Origin: Marseilla massiliensis
GTDB lineage: Bacteria; Bacteroidota; Bacteroidia; Bacteroidales; Bacteroidaceae
Reading direction: 5' to 3'
Length of the DNA stretch: 64,000 nt
NCBI RefSeq assembly: GCF_016899955.1
Contig: NZ_JACJJL010000019.1
Span: 1 to 64,000, forward strand
Part shown: one piece after another, positions 37,961-48,743 of the stretch
Numbering within the stretch: the first letter of the stretch is position 1
How the letters are laid out: the number at the start of each line of letters is the position of its first letter
The notes under the pieces: model-generated
Seen by the model: only the letters and a program-made list of their open reading frames with translations
Told to the model about the DNA's origin: nothing
The model's database searches: none
Program-made: the position numbers and the translations under genes

Positions 37961-39175
37961 TCAGGGTATAAGCAGTGAACTGTCGCCATAGCTCAGGAAC
38001 CTGAAGTCGTGGGCCAGAGCATAGTCGTAGATGCGCCTCCAGTCGCCGTTGACAAATGCACTGACAAGCAACAGCAGCGTGCTCTGCGGCTGGTGGAAAT
38101 TGGTGACGAGCATCTTCACTATCTTGTATTTGTAGCCCGGGGCAATTATTATCTGCGTGCTCGAGTGCAGCGAACCCAGCCCGTGGCGGTCGAGAAACCT
38201 GAGTATGTGGCCCAGCGCCTCGACAGGTGTCAGGGCCGCGTCGGTCTCATAGGGCTCCCACTGGCCCACGTGCAGCTGCTCCTCGCCCAGGTCGGGGTTT
38301 GCGGCCAGCTTCAGCCCCATGTAGTAGAGGCTCTCGAGCGTGCGCACGCTGGTGGTGCCCACGGCAATGGCCTGCGCCCCGTGGGCAATGAGCCGCTCTA
38401 TGGTGTGGCGGTGGACGCATATATATTCGGTGTGCATCTCGTGGCCCTCGATTTCGGCGCTCTTCACAGGCTTGAACGTGCCGGCGCCCACATGCAGCGT
38501 GAGCTCCTCGCGCTCGATGCCTCGCTCGTCGATGGCCTTGAGCACCCTGTCGGTGAAGTGCAGCCCCGCCGTCGGCGCAGCCACGCTGCCCTTTATCTTC
38601 GAGTACACCGTCTGGTAGGTGGTCTTGTCGCTCTCTTCGGTCTTGCGGTTGAGGTATGGCGGTATGGGCAGCTCGCCCACGGCATCGAGAATGTCGGCAA
38701 AGGTCACCTCGGGGCAATCCCAGCTGAAGTCAATGCGGTGGCTGGTGTGGTGCTCGGGGCCACGCTCCACGCTCAGGGTCACGTTGTGCCCCCTGACGGT
38801 GAAGCTGCGGCTGAGCCGGCCCTCCTTCCATTTCTTGAGGTTGCCCACAAGGCACAGCCACGAGCAACAGCCCGTGGCCTGGAACATCTGCTCATAGTCG
38901 GCCGGGGCCGCTGGCTCGAGCAGGAAGACCTCGATGAGCGCACCCGTGTCCTTGCGGAAATGTATGCGGGCCTGAATCACCTTGGTGTTGTTGAAAACCA
39001 TCAATGCCCCTGCGGGCAGATGTGAGGGGAGGTTGCAGAAAATGTCGTCGCCTATGCTCCCGTGGTCGTAGACGAGCAGTTTAGAGTGGTCGCGCTCGGC
39101 CAACGGGAACTTTGCAATGCGCCCGTCGGGCAGCGGATAGTCGTAATCGCTTATGCGTATGTGTTTTGTATCCAT
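37961..39175 (-). CDS. queA: S-adenosylmethionine:tRNA ribosyltransferase-isomerase (QueA family)
   Basis: Transfers and isomerises the ribosyl group of SAM onto 7-aminomethyl-7-deazaguanine in tRNA during queuosine synthesis. 404 aa from MDTKHIRI (a TTG four codons upstream is possible). Family motifs: ARFPLAERDHSKLL-like KFPLAERDHSKLLV, GALMVFNNTKVI, VGAGTFKPV, AVGTTSVRTLES and ITNFHLPxS-like VTNFHQPQSTLLLLVSA. It is longer than the usual 340-350 aa and may be the second, longer Bacteroidota paralogue, so substrate identity with classical QueA is likely but not certain. Confidence 0.88.
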   Translation of the reverse strand: MDTKHIRISDYDYPLPDGRIAKFPLAERDHSKLLVYDHGSIGDDIFCNLPSHLPAGALMVFNNTKVIQARIHFRKDTGALIEVFLLEPAAPADYEQMFQATGCCSWLCLVGNLKKWKEGRLSRSFTVRGHNVTLSVERGPEHHTSHRIDFSWDCPEVTFADILDAVGELPIPPYLNRKTEESDKTTYQTVYSKIKGSVAAPTAGLHFTDRVLKAIDERGIEREELTLHVGAGTFKPVKSAEIEGHEMHTEYICVHRHTIERLIAHGAQAIAVGTTSVRTLESLYYMGLKLAANPDLGEEQLHVGQWEPYETDAALTPVEALGHILRFLDRHGLGSLHSSTQIIIAPGYKYKIVKMLVTNFHQPQSTLLLLVSAFVNGDWRRIYDYALAHDFRFLSYGDSSLLIP

Positions 39176-39300
39176 GTTGTTTGTCAATTAATGATGGCCG
39201 CGCCGCACGGCGCGACATACGGCCTAAGCCTGTGGCATGACGGTCGCCGGGGCCTTGCCGGGGCCCGGGCCATGTGCCCCGCCGGCGGCCTGCAGGCAGG

Positions 39301-39999
39301 CTAAGCCAGGGTGAGGCAGCCGCGGAAGATGCAGTAGACCAGCGTGAAGGCCAGCACCGACAGCACTACGTTGATGTCGGAATGCTGATAGCCGGTGGAT
39401 GTGTACTGCGAAGAGATGAAGCCCTTGCCCACCTTCATGCGCACGTAGATGCGGCAGTAGGCCCAATAGACGGCAAAGCCCACAAGGCCGCCCCACAGCA
39501 GTCCGCAGAGTATGTCGCCGGGATAGTGAACCCCGAGGTATACGCGGGTCCAGCAGTTGGTGAGCGACCACGCCACCAGGGCCACCGAGAGAGCCCTGCT
39601 ACGCACGAGCAGGCAGAAGAACACGGCCACGCTGAACGTGTTGGCCGCATGAGCCGAAAAGAAACCGTATTTGCCGCCACGGTAGCCGTCGACCACATCG
39701 ACCAGGATGCCTATCTGCGGGTCGTGGGTGGGCCGCCAGCGGGCAACAAGCGGCTTGACGAGGGTGTCGTCGACGGTGCCGGCAAGGAGCACGCAGGCTG
39801 CCGCGCAGGCCACCACAAGCAGTATCTGGCGCACGTTCTCGTTGTTCTTGAGCACAAGGTAGAACAGCGCCACATATAGCGGCACCCACGTGGATGCCGT
39901 GGTCAGGGCCATGGCCAAGCCGTCGAGAAATAGAGAGTCGCTGCCGTTGAGCGCCAGCAGCAGCTGCTTGTCGAACTGTATTATCGGCTCAAAATCCAT
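39301..39999 (-). CDS. PAP2-family membrane phosphatase
   Basis: A 232-aa integral membrane protein with about six hydrophobic segments. The three phosphatase motifs are KPLVARWRP, SAHAANTFS with the catalytic His, and TRVYLGVHYPGD. It probably dephosphorylates a lipid pyrophosphate such as undecaprenyl-PP, or phosphatidic or phosphatidylglycerol phosphate. The residues RP, SxH and RxxxxxH are all intact. The start lies 13 bp after the batD/E stop, so it seems to be carried on the Bat transcript. Confidence 0.9.
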   Translation of the reverse strand: MDFEPIIQFDKQLLLALNGSDSLFLDGLAMALTTASTWVPLYVALFYLVLKNNENVRQILLVVACAAACVLLAGTVDDTLVKPLVARWRPTHDPQIGILVDVVDGYRGGKYGFFSAHAANTFSVAVFFCLLVRSRALSVALVAWSLTNCWTRVYLGVHYPGDILCGLLWGGLVGFAVYWAYCRIYVRMKVGKGFISSQYTSTGYQHSDINVVLSVLAFTLVYCIFRGCLTLA

Positions 40000-40012
40000 C
40001 AGCGGATGTCAT

Positions 40013-42583
40013 TTATATTATTTCAATCTTTGAAGTCTCAATCCAGCCTTCCTTGCCGTCGGCCACACGTATCTCCTTCCAGCCGCGCATGGTGCCGTCG
40101 GTTATCTCGACCTTGGTGCCCTCGTGCAGTATGAACAGGTCGGTGCCGCTCTTCGAGGGCGTGCTCTTTACTGGCACGGCCGACGAGATGATGATGGCGC
40201 CTGTGCGGTTGACGAGTTCCTGTCGCTGCTGGTAGGCGAAGAGGTTGGCCAATATGAACACGGCTATGAAGGCCAGCCCGCCGAAGAAGCCCACCTTGCG
40301 CACCCATATTCGGGCCGAAAAAAGGTAGGCCAGCGCGAGCACTATGGCCAGCGCAAACGAGACGAGCGCCGTCCGCGCCCACCCGTCGACGCTCATGATG
40401 TTGACCAGCGCGTGGTACCATGTCACGAAAAACATCTCCGACTCGGGAGTTATCTTGTCGATGGTCTTGCTGCGTGCCATCTGCAGGTTGAACCGTATGT
40501 CGCCGTCGCCGGGCGAGAGCAACAGGGCTCGCTCGTAGTTGAGCACGGCCCGGGTGATGTTGTCGGTGCGGTAGTAGGCGTTGCCCAGGTTGTAGTAAAG
40601 CTCGGCGCTGACGCCGTCGTGCAGCAGTTCCTCGTAGTCTTTGATGGCCTGCTGGTACTGCTGTCGGGCGTAGGCGCTGTCGGCGTTGGCCTTGGTTATG
40701 GCCCCGGCGTCAGACGGCAGCCACGCCATGAGGGCGAGCAGCAGCACCGTGGCCGTGGCTGCGGCGCTCTTCTTGCGTTTCTTCATTGTCTCCTCTATTC
40801 TCATTATTGCTGTCATGGCAGCTTCGAACGTCTTGCTCATGTTGCCCTTGACGTCGCCCGGGGCGTAGCGCTCAAACTCACACTCGTCGAGCGCCCCGAT
40901 GAACAGGGCTATGGTCTCGTCGCCCACGCTGCGCTCGGCGAGCCGCTGGCTGATGTTTTCGCGCGACAGTTTCTCGACGGGTATGCTGAGCTTGTCGCCC
41001 ACATATCCCCACAGGGCGCGCAGCACTTCGTCGTAGAACAGCGAAGCCTTGCCATCCAACATCAGGCGGTTGGCCTTCTTCAGGCGCTTTGTGGCCACCT
41101 TGTTGGCTTTCTTGCCACGCATGCGGTCGATGTTGGCGTTGGCTATGGCGCGGTGGCGGAAGACGACGAACAGCGACACGAAGATGGCAGCGAGCACGCA
41201 CATGGCCACCCAGTAGGCTGTAGAGCCGAAGAAGAAGTCGCCGATGTCGTGAACGTCGGCATCGCCTGTCTTGATGCCTCGTATGTCTTTGTTGAGCTGG
41301 TCGTCGGCAGCATCGCCAGTATAGTCGCTCACGCTGGCACTGCCCGAGCCCTTGGCCACGTTCAGGGTGAAGGCCTGCGTCTTTACAGTCTTATAGGCGT
41401 TGGCCTCAGTGTCGTAATAAACAAACTCTATGGGCGGTATCTCATACTTGCCCTGGTTGCGCGGCACGGCAAGGAAGTCGTAAACCATGTTGCCCTCCAC
41501 GCCGTTGCTCGTGAGCTTGGTCTTGTCGGTCACCTTGGCGTCGTAGGTGTCGAAGTCCTTGGGGAACTTCACCTCGGGCTTCTTTATCAGCTTGAGGTTG
41601 CCCCTGCCGCTGACTATGACACGCAGCGTGACGGGGTTGTTGGCCTTGATGTCGGTCTTGTTGAGCTGGGCCGAGATGGTGAAGCTGCCCACTCCGCCGG
41701 AGAACCCTGCGGGGCGCGCCGGCAGCGGGTCGACTTGTATGGTGAGGCCCGGAGCCTTTATCTTCTTCTTCACCTCGACATAGCCCGAGCCTCCGTTGAA
41801 AAACGCCTCGAACGGGTCGACATCGCGGTTTTGCTGTATCACTATGCCGTCGAAGGTGATGCTCGGTATCTCGAGCTTGCCGGTAATCTGTGGGAACATC
41901 ACATACTGGCTCCATGTCACCGTGCGGTATGGGCGCCCGTTGACAGTCTCTATCTTGTAGCTCTTCTGCTGCGGCAGCTGCACCTCCTGGGTGTGGAAGC
42001 CCTTGAGGTCGGGCATGTTGCCCTTGAGCGACGTCAGGTCGACGAGCGTGTAGACCTTGTACGTAAGCAGTATGGGCTCTTGCTCGTGCACCCTGCGCTT
42101 GTTGGCGCTGACCTTTATGAACAGGTCGGAACCGCTGATGCGCGAGCCTGCCGGCCGCAAACCGCCCTCGCCCTGGCCCTGCTGGCCCTGCGCCCCCTGC
42201 CTCGAGGTTCCGCTAACCTTGATGCGGAGCTGGTTTGAGGCAATGGTCTTGCCCCCTACGCTGATGTGGGCGGCAGGTATCGAGTAGGTGCCGGCCTTGT
42301 TGGCGCATATTATATATGTGTAAGTGATTGACGACGATGAGCTGGTGTGCCCGTTAACCATCTGGAAGCTCGACTGCGACGACGTGCTCGGCCCCATGAG
42401 CACCTCCAGCTCTGCCGGTATGGTGCCCACGCGGAAGCCGTTGACGTTTTGCGTGTTGACGGTATATGTAAGGCGGAACTGCTCGCCGACGGCCACCTCG
42501 GCCGGGGCGTCGGCCACCAGCCTCTGTGCCGCTGCCACAATCACGGCCATGATAAATGCGAATAATACAGATGCTCTTCTCAT
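40013..42583 (-). CDS. BatD-BatE fusion protein
   Basis: An 856-aa protein joining two Bat proteins. Residues 1-590 are BatD: signal peptide, tandem Ig-like beta domains (TYTVNTQNVNGFRVG, GTYSIPAAHISVGGK, KYEIPPIEFVYYD), a transmembrane helix (YWVAMCVLAAIFVSLFVV) and a cytoplasmic helical tail. At residue 600 a complete signal-peptide-like segment begins (MKKRKKSAAATATVLLLALM), followed by TPR repeats, two membrane helices and a C-terminal SH3b-like domain (FILHEGTKVEITDG, GWKEIRVADGKEGWIE) typical of BatE. The Bat complex protects against oxygen or envelope stress in Bacteroides; mechanism unknown. Confidence 0.85.
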   Translation of the reverse strand: MRRASVLFAFIMAVIVAAAQRLVADAPAEVAVGEQFRLTYTVNTQNVNGFRVGTIPAELEVLMGPSTSSQSSFQMVNGHTSSSSSITYTYIICANKAGTYSIPAAHISVGGKTIASNQLRIKVSGTSRQGAQGQQGQGEGGLRPAGSRISGSDLFIKVSANKRRVHEQEPILLTYKVYTLVDLTSLKGNMPDLKGFHTQEVQLPQQKSYKIETVNGRPYRTVTWSQYVMFPQITGKLEIPSITFDGIVIQQNRDVDPFEAFFNGGSGYVEVKKKIKAPGLTIQVDPLPARPAGFSGGVGSFTISAQLNKTDIKANNPVTLRVIVSGRGNLKLIKKPEVKFPKDFDTYDAKVTDKTKLTSNGVEGNMVYDFLAVPRNQGKYEIPPIEFVYYDTEANAYKTVKTQAFTLNVAKGSGSASVSDYTGDAADDQLNKDIRGIKTGDADVHDIGDFFFGSTAYWVAMCVLAAIFVSLFVVFRHRAIANANIDRMRGKKANKVATKRLKKANRLMLDGKASLFYDEVLRALWGYVGDKLSIPVEKLSRENISQRLAERSVGDETIALFIGALDECEFERYAPGDVKGNMSKTFEAAMTAIMRIEETMKKRKKSAAATATVLLLALMAWLPSDAGAITKANADSAYARQQYQQAIKDYEELLHDGVSAELYYNLGNAYYRTDNITRAVLNYERALLLSPGDGDIRFNLQMARSKTIDKITPESEMFFVTWYHALVNIMSVDGWARTALVSFALAIVLALAYLFSARIWVRKVGFFGGLAFIAVFILANLFAYQQRQELVNRTGAIIISSAVPVKSTPSKSGTDLFILHEGTKVEITDGTMRGWKEIRVADGKEGWIETSKIEII

Positions 42584-42595
42584 AACGTTACTCTA

Positions 42596-44287
42596 TCACC
42601 AGTTTTTCTGCAACTTGCGCGAACGCGGCTGCTGCATGGCTTTCTTCATCCGCTCCTGCGTGCTCTTCTCCTGCTGCACGGCAGCGTTGAGCAGCTGCTC
42701 GGCGTTCTCCTTGCTCATCTTCTCCGGGTCTTGCTTTTGCTGCTGCTGCTTGTTGTCCTTGTCTTTCTTGTTCTTGTCTTGCCCGTCTTGCTTGTTGTCC
42801 TTGTCTTCCTTGGGCTTGTTCTGCTGCTGTTGCTGCTGCTTGCGCTGCTGCCGCTTGCACAGCTCGAGGTTGTAGCGGGTGGTGTCGTCCTTAGGGTTTA
42901 GGCGCAGGGCAGCCTTGTAGGCCTCGATGGCCTCGGCATAGAGCTTGTGGCCCTGGCACACCACTCCGATGTTGTGGTAAGCCTGCGCCTTTCGCAAAGA
43001 GTTTGACTCGAGCTTCGTGGCCGCCTCAAACGAGGTGATGGCCGCCGAGTCTTTCTTCTGTGCGAGCAGGGCGTTGCCCAGGTTGAACTCAGCCTGCGGG
43101 TTGCGCGGGTTCTTCTCGATGGCCTTGCGGTAGGCCACCTCGGCCCCGGCATAGTCGCCGGCACGGAAGAGGCGGTTGCCGTCGCGTATGTACTGGCGGT
43201 CGGACTGCGCCATGGCCGTGGCCGTTGACGCGATGAGCAGCGCCGCCATGGCTACGGCCTTCTTGCGGCGGGCAAAGAGCCTTACGTTGCGGAACAGCGG
43301 GTTCTTCCTGTCGAGCAGGCATGTCTCGATGATGAGCAGCAGCAGGGCTATGAGCCCGAAGGCCTGGAACTGCTCGTCGTAGTCACTGTAAATAGTGCTC
43401 GATGTCTCTTTCTTTGCCAGCTTGTCGAGCTCAGAGTTGAGCTGCTCCTGGGCGTTGCTGTTGTTGTCGACGTGGATGTATGCCCCGCCTCCAGCTTCGG
43501 CTACCTGCTTGCACATGTCTTCATTGAGCGCCGACATGACGGTGTTGCCCGCATTGTCCTTTATGTAGTCGCCGGTGTCGGGCATGCGTATGGGCGAACC
43601 CTTGGGCGAGCCCACACCTAGCACATAGACGCGCATGCCCTTCTTGCGGGCGGCCTCGGCAGCCTCGACGGCCCCACCCTCATGGTCTTCGCCGTCGGTG
43701 ATGACGATGATAGCCTTGCCTATGCCTTGCTGCTGGGTGAAGCTGTGGGTGGCCATCTCGATGGCCCTTGCCACGTCGGTGCCCTGTGTGGCTATCATCG
43801 ATGGCGATATGTCGCTGAGAAACATCTTTGCCGACACATAGTCGCTGGTGATGGGCAGCTGGACGAAAGCGTCGCCGGCGAAGACTATCAGGCCAACCTT
43901 GTCGTCGGTGAAGTTGTCGACAAGGTTCTCGACCATCATCTTGCTCCTGTCAAGGCGGCTCGGCTCCACGTCTTCGGCAAACATGGAGTTGCTTATGTCC
44001 ATGGCAATGATGGTTTCTATTCCGGTGCGCTTCTCGTGGCTTATCTTGGTTCCCATCTGCGGCCGCGCGAGCATGACCACGAGCAGCGCCAGCACGGCTT
44101 CGAGAAGCCAGAACTTGGCATCGGGCCGCCAGCGCGACACGCCTGGCATGAGCTGGCGCAGCAGCGCCGGGTCGCCAAACCTGCGCAAGCGCCTGCGCTG
44201 CCTGCGGGCAAGCACGAAGCGTATGAGCGCCAGCACCGGCACGGCGGCCAAAAGATACAGGTATGCGGGATCTTCAAATCTGAACAT
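42596..44287 (-). CDS. BatB-BatC fusion protein (VWA plus TPR)
   Basis: A 563-aa protein. Residues 1-335 are BatB: a membrane segment, a second one (AVLALLVVMLARPQ), and a von Willebrand A domain with the MIDAS motif AMDISNSM and the TDGEDH element, closed by a helix (FGLIALLLLIIETCLL). At about residue 340 an internal signal-peptide-like segment follows (RRKKAVAMAALLIAS, cleaved-type end AMAQ), then TPRs (NRLFRAGDYAGAEVAYRKAI, NPQAEFNLGNALLAQKK) and a Lys/Gln-rich coiled tail, which is BatC. The fusion sits between batA and batD/E. Confidence 0.87.
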   Translation of the reverse strand: MFRFEDPAYLYLLAAVPVLALIRFVLARRQRRRLRRFGDPALLRQLMPGVSRWRPDAKFWLLEAVLALLVVMLARPQMGTKISHEKRTGIETIIAMDISNSMFAEDVEPSRLDRSKMMVENLVDNFTDDKVGLIVFAGDAFVQLPITSDYVSAKMFLSDISPSMIATQGTDVARAIEMATHSFTQQQGIGKAIIVITDGEDHEGGAVEAAEAARKKGMRVYVLGVGSPKGSPIRMPDTGDYIKDNAGNTVMSALNEDMCKQVAEAGGGAYIHVDNNSNAQEQLNSELDKLAKKETSSTIYSDYDEQFQAFGLIALLLLIIETCLLDRKNPLFRNVRLFARRKKAVAMAALLIASTATAMAQSDRQYIRDGNRLFRAGDYAGAEVAYRKAIEKNPRNPQAEFNLGNALLAQKKDSAAITSFEAATKLESNSLRKAQAYHNIGVVCQGHKLYAEAIEAYKAALRLNPKDDTTRYNLELCKRQQRKQQQQQQNKPKEDKDNKQDGQDKNKKDKDNKQQQQKQDPEKMSKENAEQLLNAAVQQEKSTQERMKKAMQQPRSRKLQKNW

Positions 44288-44320
44288 GATTACTCACTGT
44301 TTTCTTTATCCTTGATTAGG

Positions 44321-45319
44321 TTACGGTATTCTCCTGAAGACGGTGATGCGCAGCAACAGCTCCAGCAGCAGCGCCAGGGCTGCAGCGGCCGCAAACGGCT
44401 GGTAGGCGTCGTAGCGCTTGCTGAACTGCGTTACGCTGAGCTTCGACTTCTCGAGCTTGTCAATCTCCTTGTATATCTCGTGCAGCTCGCCCGTGTTGGT
44501 TGCCCTGTAGAAGTCGGCGTTGGTGGTGGCGGCGATGTCGCTGAGCGTACGCGTGTCTATCTCGACCGGCACGTTGACATACTGCACCCCTCCGGCCACC
44601 GGCATCGGGTAAGGCGCCACCTTGTTGGTGCCCACGCCGATGGTGTAGACCCTTATGCCGAGGCTCTTAGCTATCTCGGCCGAGGTCATTGGCGACAGGT
44701 CGCCCATGTTGTTGCTTCCGTCGGTGAGCAGTATTACCACCTTGCTCTTTGCCTTAGAGTCCTTGAGTCGGCTCACGGCGCTGGCCAGGCCCATGCCTAT
44801 GGCCGTACCGTCTTGTATGAGGCCGCGCGCGGCTATGTCGGTGCGCACGTTCTGCAGCAGGTTGAGCAACGACGAGTGGTCGGTGGTCATGGGGCACTGC
44901 GTGAAGGCCTCGCCAGCGAAAATGGTAAGGCCAATGTTGTCGTCGGGCCGTCCCGATATGAACTCGGCGGCCACCTGCTTGGCAGCCTCGAGGCGGTTGG
45001 GCTTGAGGTCTTCGGCCAGCATGCTGGTGGAGACGTCGATGGCGAGCATGATGTCGATGCCCTCGACGGTCTTGTTCTTCCACGAGTTCTGCGTCTGCGG
45101 GCGAGCCAGCACAATGACCAGCATTACGAAAGCCACCACGCGAAGCAGCATCTGCAGCGGCATGAGCCGCACCTTCCAGCTCTTCGGGGCAAACCTGTAG
45201 GCAAACGTGTCGGCCACGCGCATCGTGGGCTCGCTCTTCTTCCTGTACATCAGGTACCACAGCAGGTAGGGTATGACGAGCAGCAGCAGGAAAAGGTATT
45301 CTTTATTGGCAAATTCCAT
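44321..45319 (-). CDS. BatA, von Willebrand A domain membrane protein
   Basis: A 332-aa membrane protein. Two N-terminal hydrophobic segments (EYLFLLLLVIPYLLWYLMY and MLLRVVAFVMLVIVLARPQ), then a VWA domain with MIDAS DVSTS, the TxDG element LLTDGSNNMG, and a C-terminal hydrophobic segment (FAAAAALALLLELLL). It forms the Bat (Bacteroides aerotolerance) complex with BatB. All MIDAS residues are present, so metal-dependent ligand binding should be possible. Confidence 0.92.
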   Translation of the reverse strand: MEFANKEYLFLLLLVIPYLLWYLMYRKKSEPTMRVADTFAYRFAPKSWKVRLMPLQMLLRVVAFVMLVIVLARPQTQNSWKNKTVEGIDIMLAIDVSTSMLAEDLKPNRLEAAKQVAAEFISGRPDDNIGLTIFAGEAFTQCPMTTDHSSLLNLLQNVRTDIAARGLIQDGTAIGMGLASAVSRLKDSKAKSKVVILLTDGSNNMGDLSPMTSAEIAKSLGIRVYTIGVGTNKVAPYPMPVAGGVQYVNVPVEIDTRTLSDIAATTNADFYRATNTGELHEIYKEIDKLEKSKLSVTQFSKRYDAYQPFAAAAALALLLELLLRITVFRRIP

Positions 45320-45366
45320 CTTTCGGTATCCTCTTTATCTTTATGTCAGCCTATGCCCGCGGGCGT

Positions 45367-46440
45367 TCAAGCCATCAGCCTGTACATGGCGTAGACCACG
45401 TAGACAAGTATGGCGGCGCAGGCGGCGGCCAGCAGCCACACTGCCACGCGCAGCACGCGCCTCGTCTTGACCGTGCGCACCTGCTCTGTGGTGAGCTGGG
45501 GGCGCACCACCTCTTCGGCGGGCATGTTCTCGAGCTTGGTCTGGTTGATGAACTCAATGGCATTGACAAGGTTCATGTCATTCTCGTTGATGAGCGTGGA
45601 GTACTTGGCAAACTTCACAAGGTCGGCCGTACGGAAGAGCGCGCGCAACTCGTCGAGCGACTTGTCGTCGGCCACGGCCATCAGCCGATCTATAATCTCG
45701 CTGCTGGTCATCTCCATGGCACTGAAGCCGTAGCGCTCCTCTATGTACTTGCGGAGCGTGTCGGTGAGCCGTGTGTAGTATTCCTTCTGGTTTTCCGACT
45801 GCACCATCTTCTCCTCCTTGATGTGCTCGATGGCCTTCATGGCCTTCTGGTGGGGCAGCAGTCGCTTCACCACCTTTATCGAGGCTATGACGGGCTTGCC
45901 CGTGCGCAGCCGCACATAGAGGTAATAGCCCAACGCGCCGAGCACGAGCATGAGCACGCTGAGCCAGAACGGCAGGCTCCAGTCGCCCCATGAGAACGGG
46001 TTGTCCTGCACGCCCTTGGGCCCGAAGAACTTGTCGACGTTGGCCGTGTCTACCGGCACCTCGATTACCTTCAGCGCAAGGCTCTTGCTCTTGTACTGCT
46101 TTCCGTCGACGGTCACGGCAAACGGTGGCAGGTAATACAGCTTTCCGTCAAACGAGGTCAGTGTGTATATGCGGCTGTATGAGGCCATGCCGTTGTCGAG
46201 CGGCTCCTTGCCTGTCTCGGTCGAGCTGAGCACCTCGACCCCGGGCGTGACCATCTGCTGCGGCTTGAACACGGGGAAGGCCACGTTGGCCTTGTCGCCG
46301 GCCGTCACCGTCAGCGTGACGTGCACCTGCTCGCCGATGAACATCTCGATAGAGTCTATGCGGGCCTCTACCGACACTTGTGCCGAGAGCGGCAACACAG
46401 TGGCCATCAGTAATATAAAAGCTACAATCTTCTTCATCAA
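45367..46440 (-). CDS. Bat-operon membrane protein with BatD-like periplasmic domain
   Basis: A 357-aa protein: signal peptide (VAFILLMATVLPLSAQ), an Ig-like periplasmic domain (VEARIDSIEMFIGEQVHVTLTV split in two, SFDGKLYYLPPFAVTVDGKQ) resembling BatD, a transmembrane helix near residue 160 (PFWLSVLMLVLGALGYYLYV), a cytoplasmic helical domain (HQKAMKAIEHIKEEK, RKYIEERYGFSAMEMTSSE) and a second helix at the C-terminus. Similar DUF4381-type genes lie between DUF58 and batA in other Bacteroidota. It may connect the MoxR ATPase to the VWA proteins. Confidence 0.75.
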   Translation of the reverse strand: MMKKIVAFILLMATVLPLSAQVSVEARIDSIEMFIGEQVHVTLTVTAGDKANVAFPVFKPQQMVTPGVEVLSSTETGKEPLDNGMASYSRIYTLTSFDGKLYYLPPFAVTVDGKQYKSKSLALKVIEVPVDTANVDKFFGPKGVQDNPFSWGDWSLPFWLSVLMLVLGALGYYLYVRLRTGKPVIASIKVVKRLLPHQKAMKAIEHIKEEKMVQSENQKEYYTRLTDTLRKYIEERYGFSAMEMTSSEIIDRLMAVADDKSLDELRALFRTADLVKFAKYSTLINENDMNLVNAIEFINQTKLENMPAEEVVRPQLTTEQVRTVKTRRVLRVAVWLLAAACAAILVYVVYAMYRLMA

Positions 46441-46494
46441 TGAGTGTCTTTGTTTGCATTCATGGCAGCCATGGCGGCGCCACGACTAAAGCCG

Positions 46495-47366
46495 TCAGCC
46501 GCGCTTCTTGAAGAGCAGCAGCAGCGACTTGACGAAATCTTCGTCGGTGGATATTGATATGTTGTCGACGTTGCTCTTGTTGAACGCATCCTGAAGCATG
46601 GCCTGGCGGTTGAGCCAGTACTGGCGGTGGGCCTGGCGCAGGCGCCTGCTGCCCGTGTCGATGTACTGCTCGAAGCCTGTCTCGGCGTCGACCACCTTGA
46701 GCAGGCCCACATCGGGCAGCTCCTTGGCAAAGGGGTCGTAAACCTGTATGGCAGCGATGTCGTGCTTGCGGTTGCAGATGGTGAGCGACTGTGAGAAACT
46801 GTCGCGCACGTAGAAATCGCTGAGCACGAAGGCGGTACAACGCCTCTTGATGACGCTCGAGAGGAACTGCAGCGCCACGTTGATGTCGGTACGCCGGCTC
46901 TCGCCCTTGAAATCGAGCATCTCGCGGATGATGTAGAGTATGTGCCTGCGCCCTTTTTTGGGCGGTATGTACTTCTCTATCTTGTCTGAGAAGAATATCA
47001 CCCCGGTCTTGTCATTGTTCTGTATGGCGCTGAAAGCCAGCGTGGCGGCAATCTCCGTCACCATGTCGCGCTTCATCTGGCGGCGCGTGCCGAAGTCGAG
47101 CGAGCCGCTCACGTCGATGAGAAGCATCACCGTAAGCTCACGCTCCTCCTCGAACACCTTGACATAGGGGCGGTGGAAGCGGGCGGTGACATTCCAGTCG
47201 ATGTCGCGCACGTCGTCGCCAAACTGGTAGTCGCGCACCTCGCTGAAAGCCATGCCACGGCCCTTGAACGCCGTGTGGTACTGCCCGGCGAAGATGTTCG
47301 AGCTCAGCCCGCGGGCCTTGATCTCGATTTTGCGTACTTTCTTTATAATCTCCTGGGCTTCCATCG

Positions 47367-47370
<4 letters not shown>
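46495..47370 (-). CDS. DUF58 domain protein of the Bat operon
   Basis: A 291-aa soluble protein with the DUF58/VWA-like pattern: RGMAFSEVRDYQFGDDVRDIDW, FEEERELTVMLLIDVSGSLDFG, and TDINVALQFLSSVIKRRCTAFVLSDFY split over two strands. Partner of MoxR-type ATPases in many bacteria, probably as a metal-dependent substrate or adaptor of the chaperone. Its ATG overlaps the moxR stop by 4 bp, giving translational coupling. Confidence 0.92.
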
Positions 47371-48362
<992 letters not shown>

Positions 48363-48743
48363 AATTATGTGTCTATTTGTTGTTTATGTTCTATGCTGCT
48401 TAAAAGTAGGTGCAAAAATACTCAATAAGTGGGTGAAAACGGAATATAGCTATCTAAATTATATTAAAAACGTTTTTCAGACACTACATTTTAAGAAACT
48501 TTTCAGAATAGGCAAAATGCGCGTCAGACACGGGCAATAAGGCTGTGGCCGGCAGCCATGCGGCAACGGTAGCACCGCCCCGGCACAACTCAGGCCCGCC
48601 AACGGCGCCCGTGGGCTCCGCAGGCGGGCTTTATGCCCAAGTCGGCCGGTTCCGCCCTGTGTCTGTTAACAACGGCGCCTGTGACCAGAGCGCGGTTTCC
48701 GCCAACACCCAACCGTGTTGTACTGCCGGAAACCGCCGCGGCC
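48363..48743. other. 381-bp region between the HU/LysM gene and moxR
   Basis: An AT-rich half (48363-48520) carries the moxR promoter. The GC-rich half (48540-48743) follows the HU/LysM gene on its strand; it has no clear gene and no obvious terminator. Confidence 0.55.
48413..48420 (-). promoter_or_regulatory. -7 promoter element of the moxR-bat operon
   Basis: TATTTTTGC on the minus strand, 50 bp upstream of the moxR ATG, within a very AT-rich leader (48380-48500). Confidence 0.6.

Noticed and set aside
40124..42238. 704-aa open frame opposite batD/E
   Set aside because: Antisense shadow in GC-rich DNA; the minus-strand gene has clear domains.
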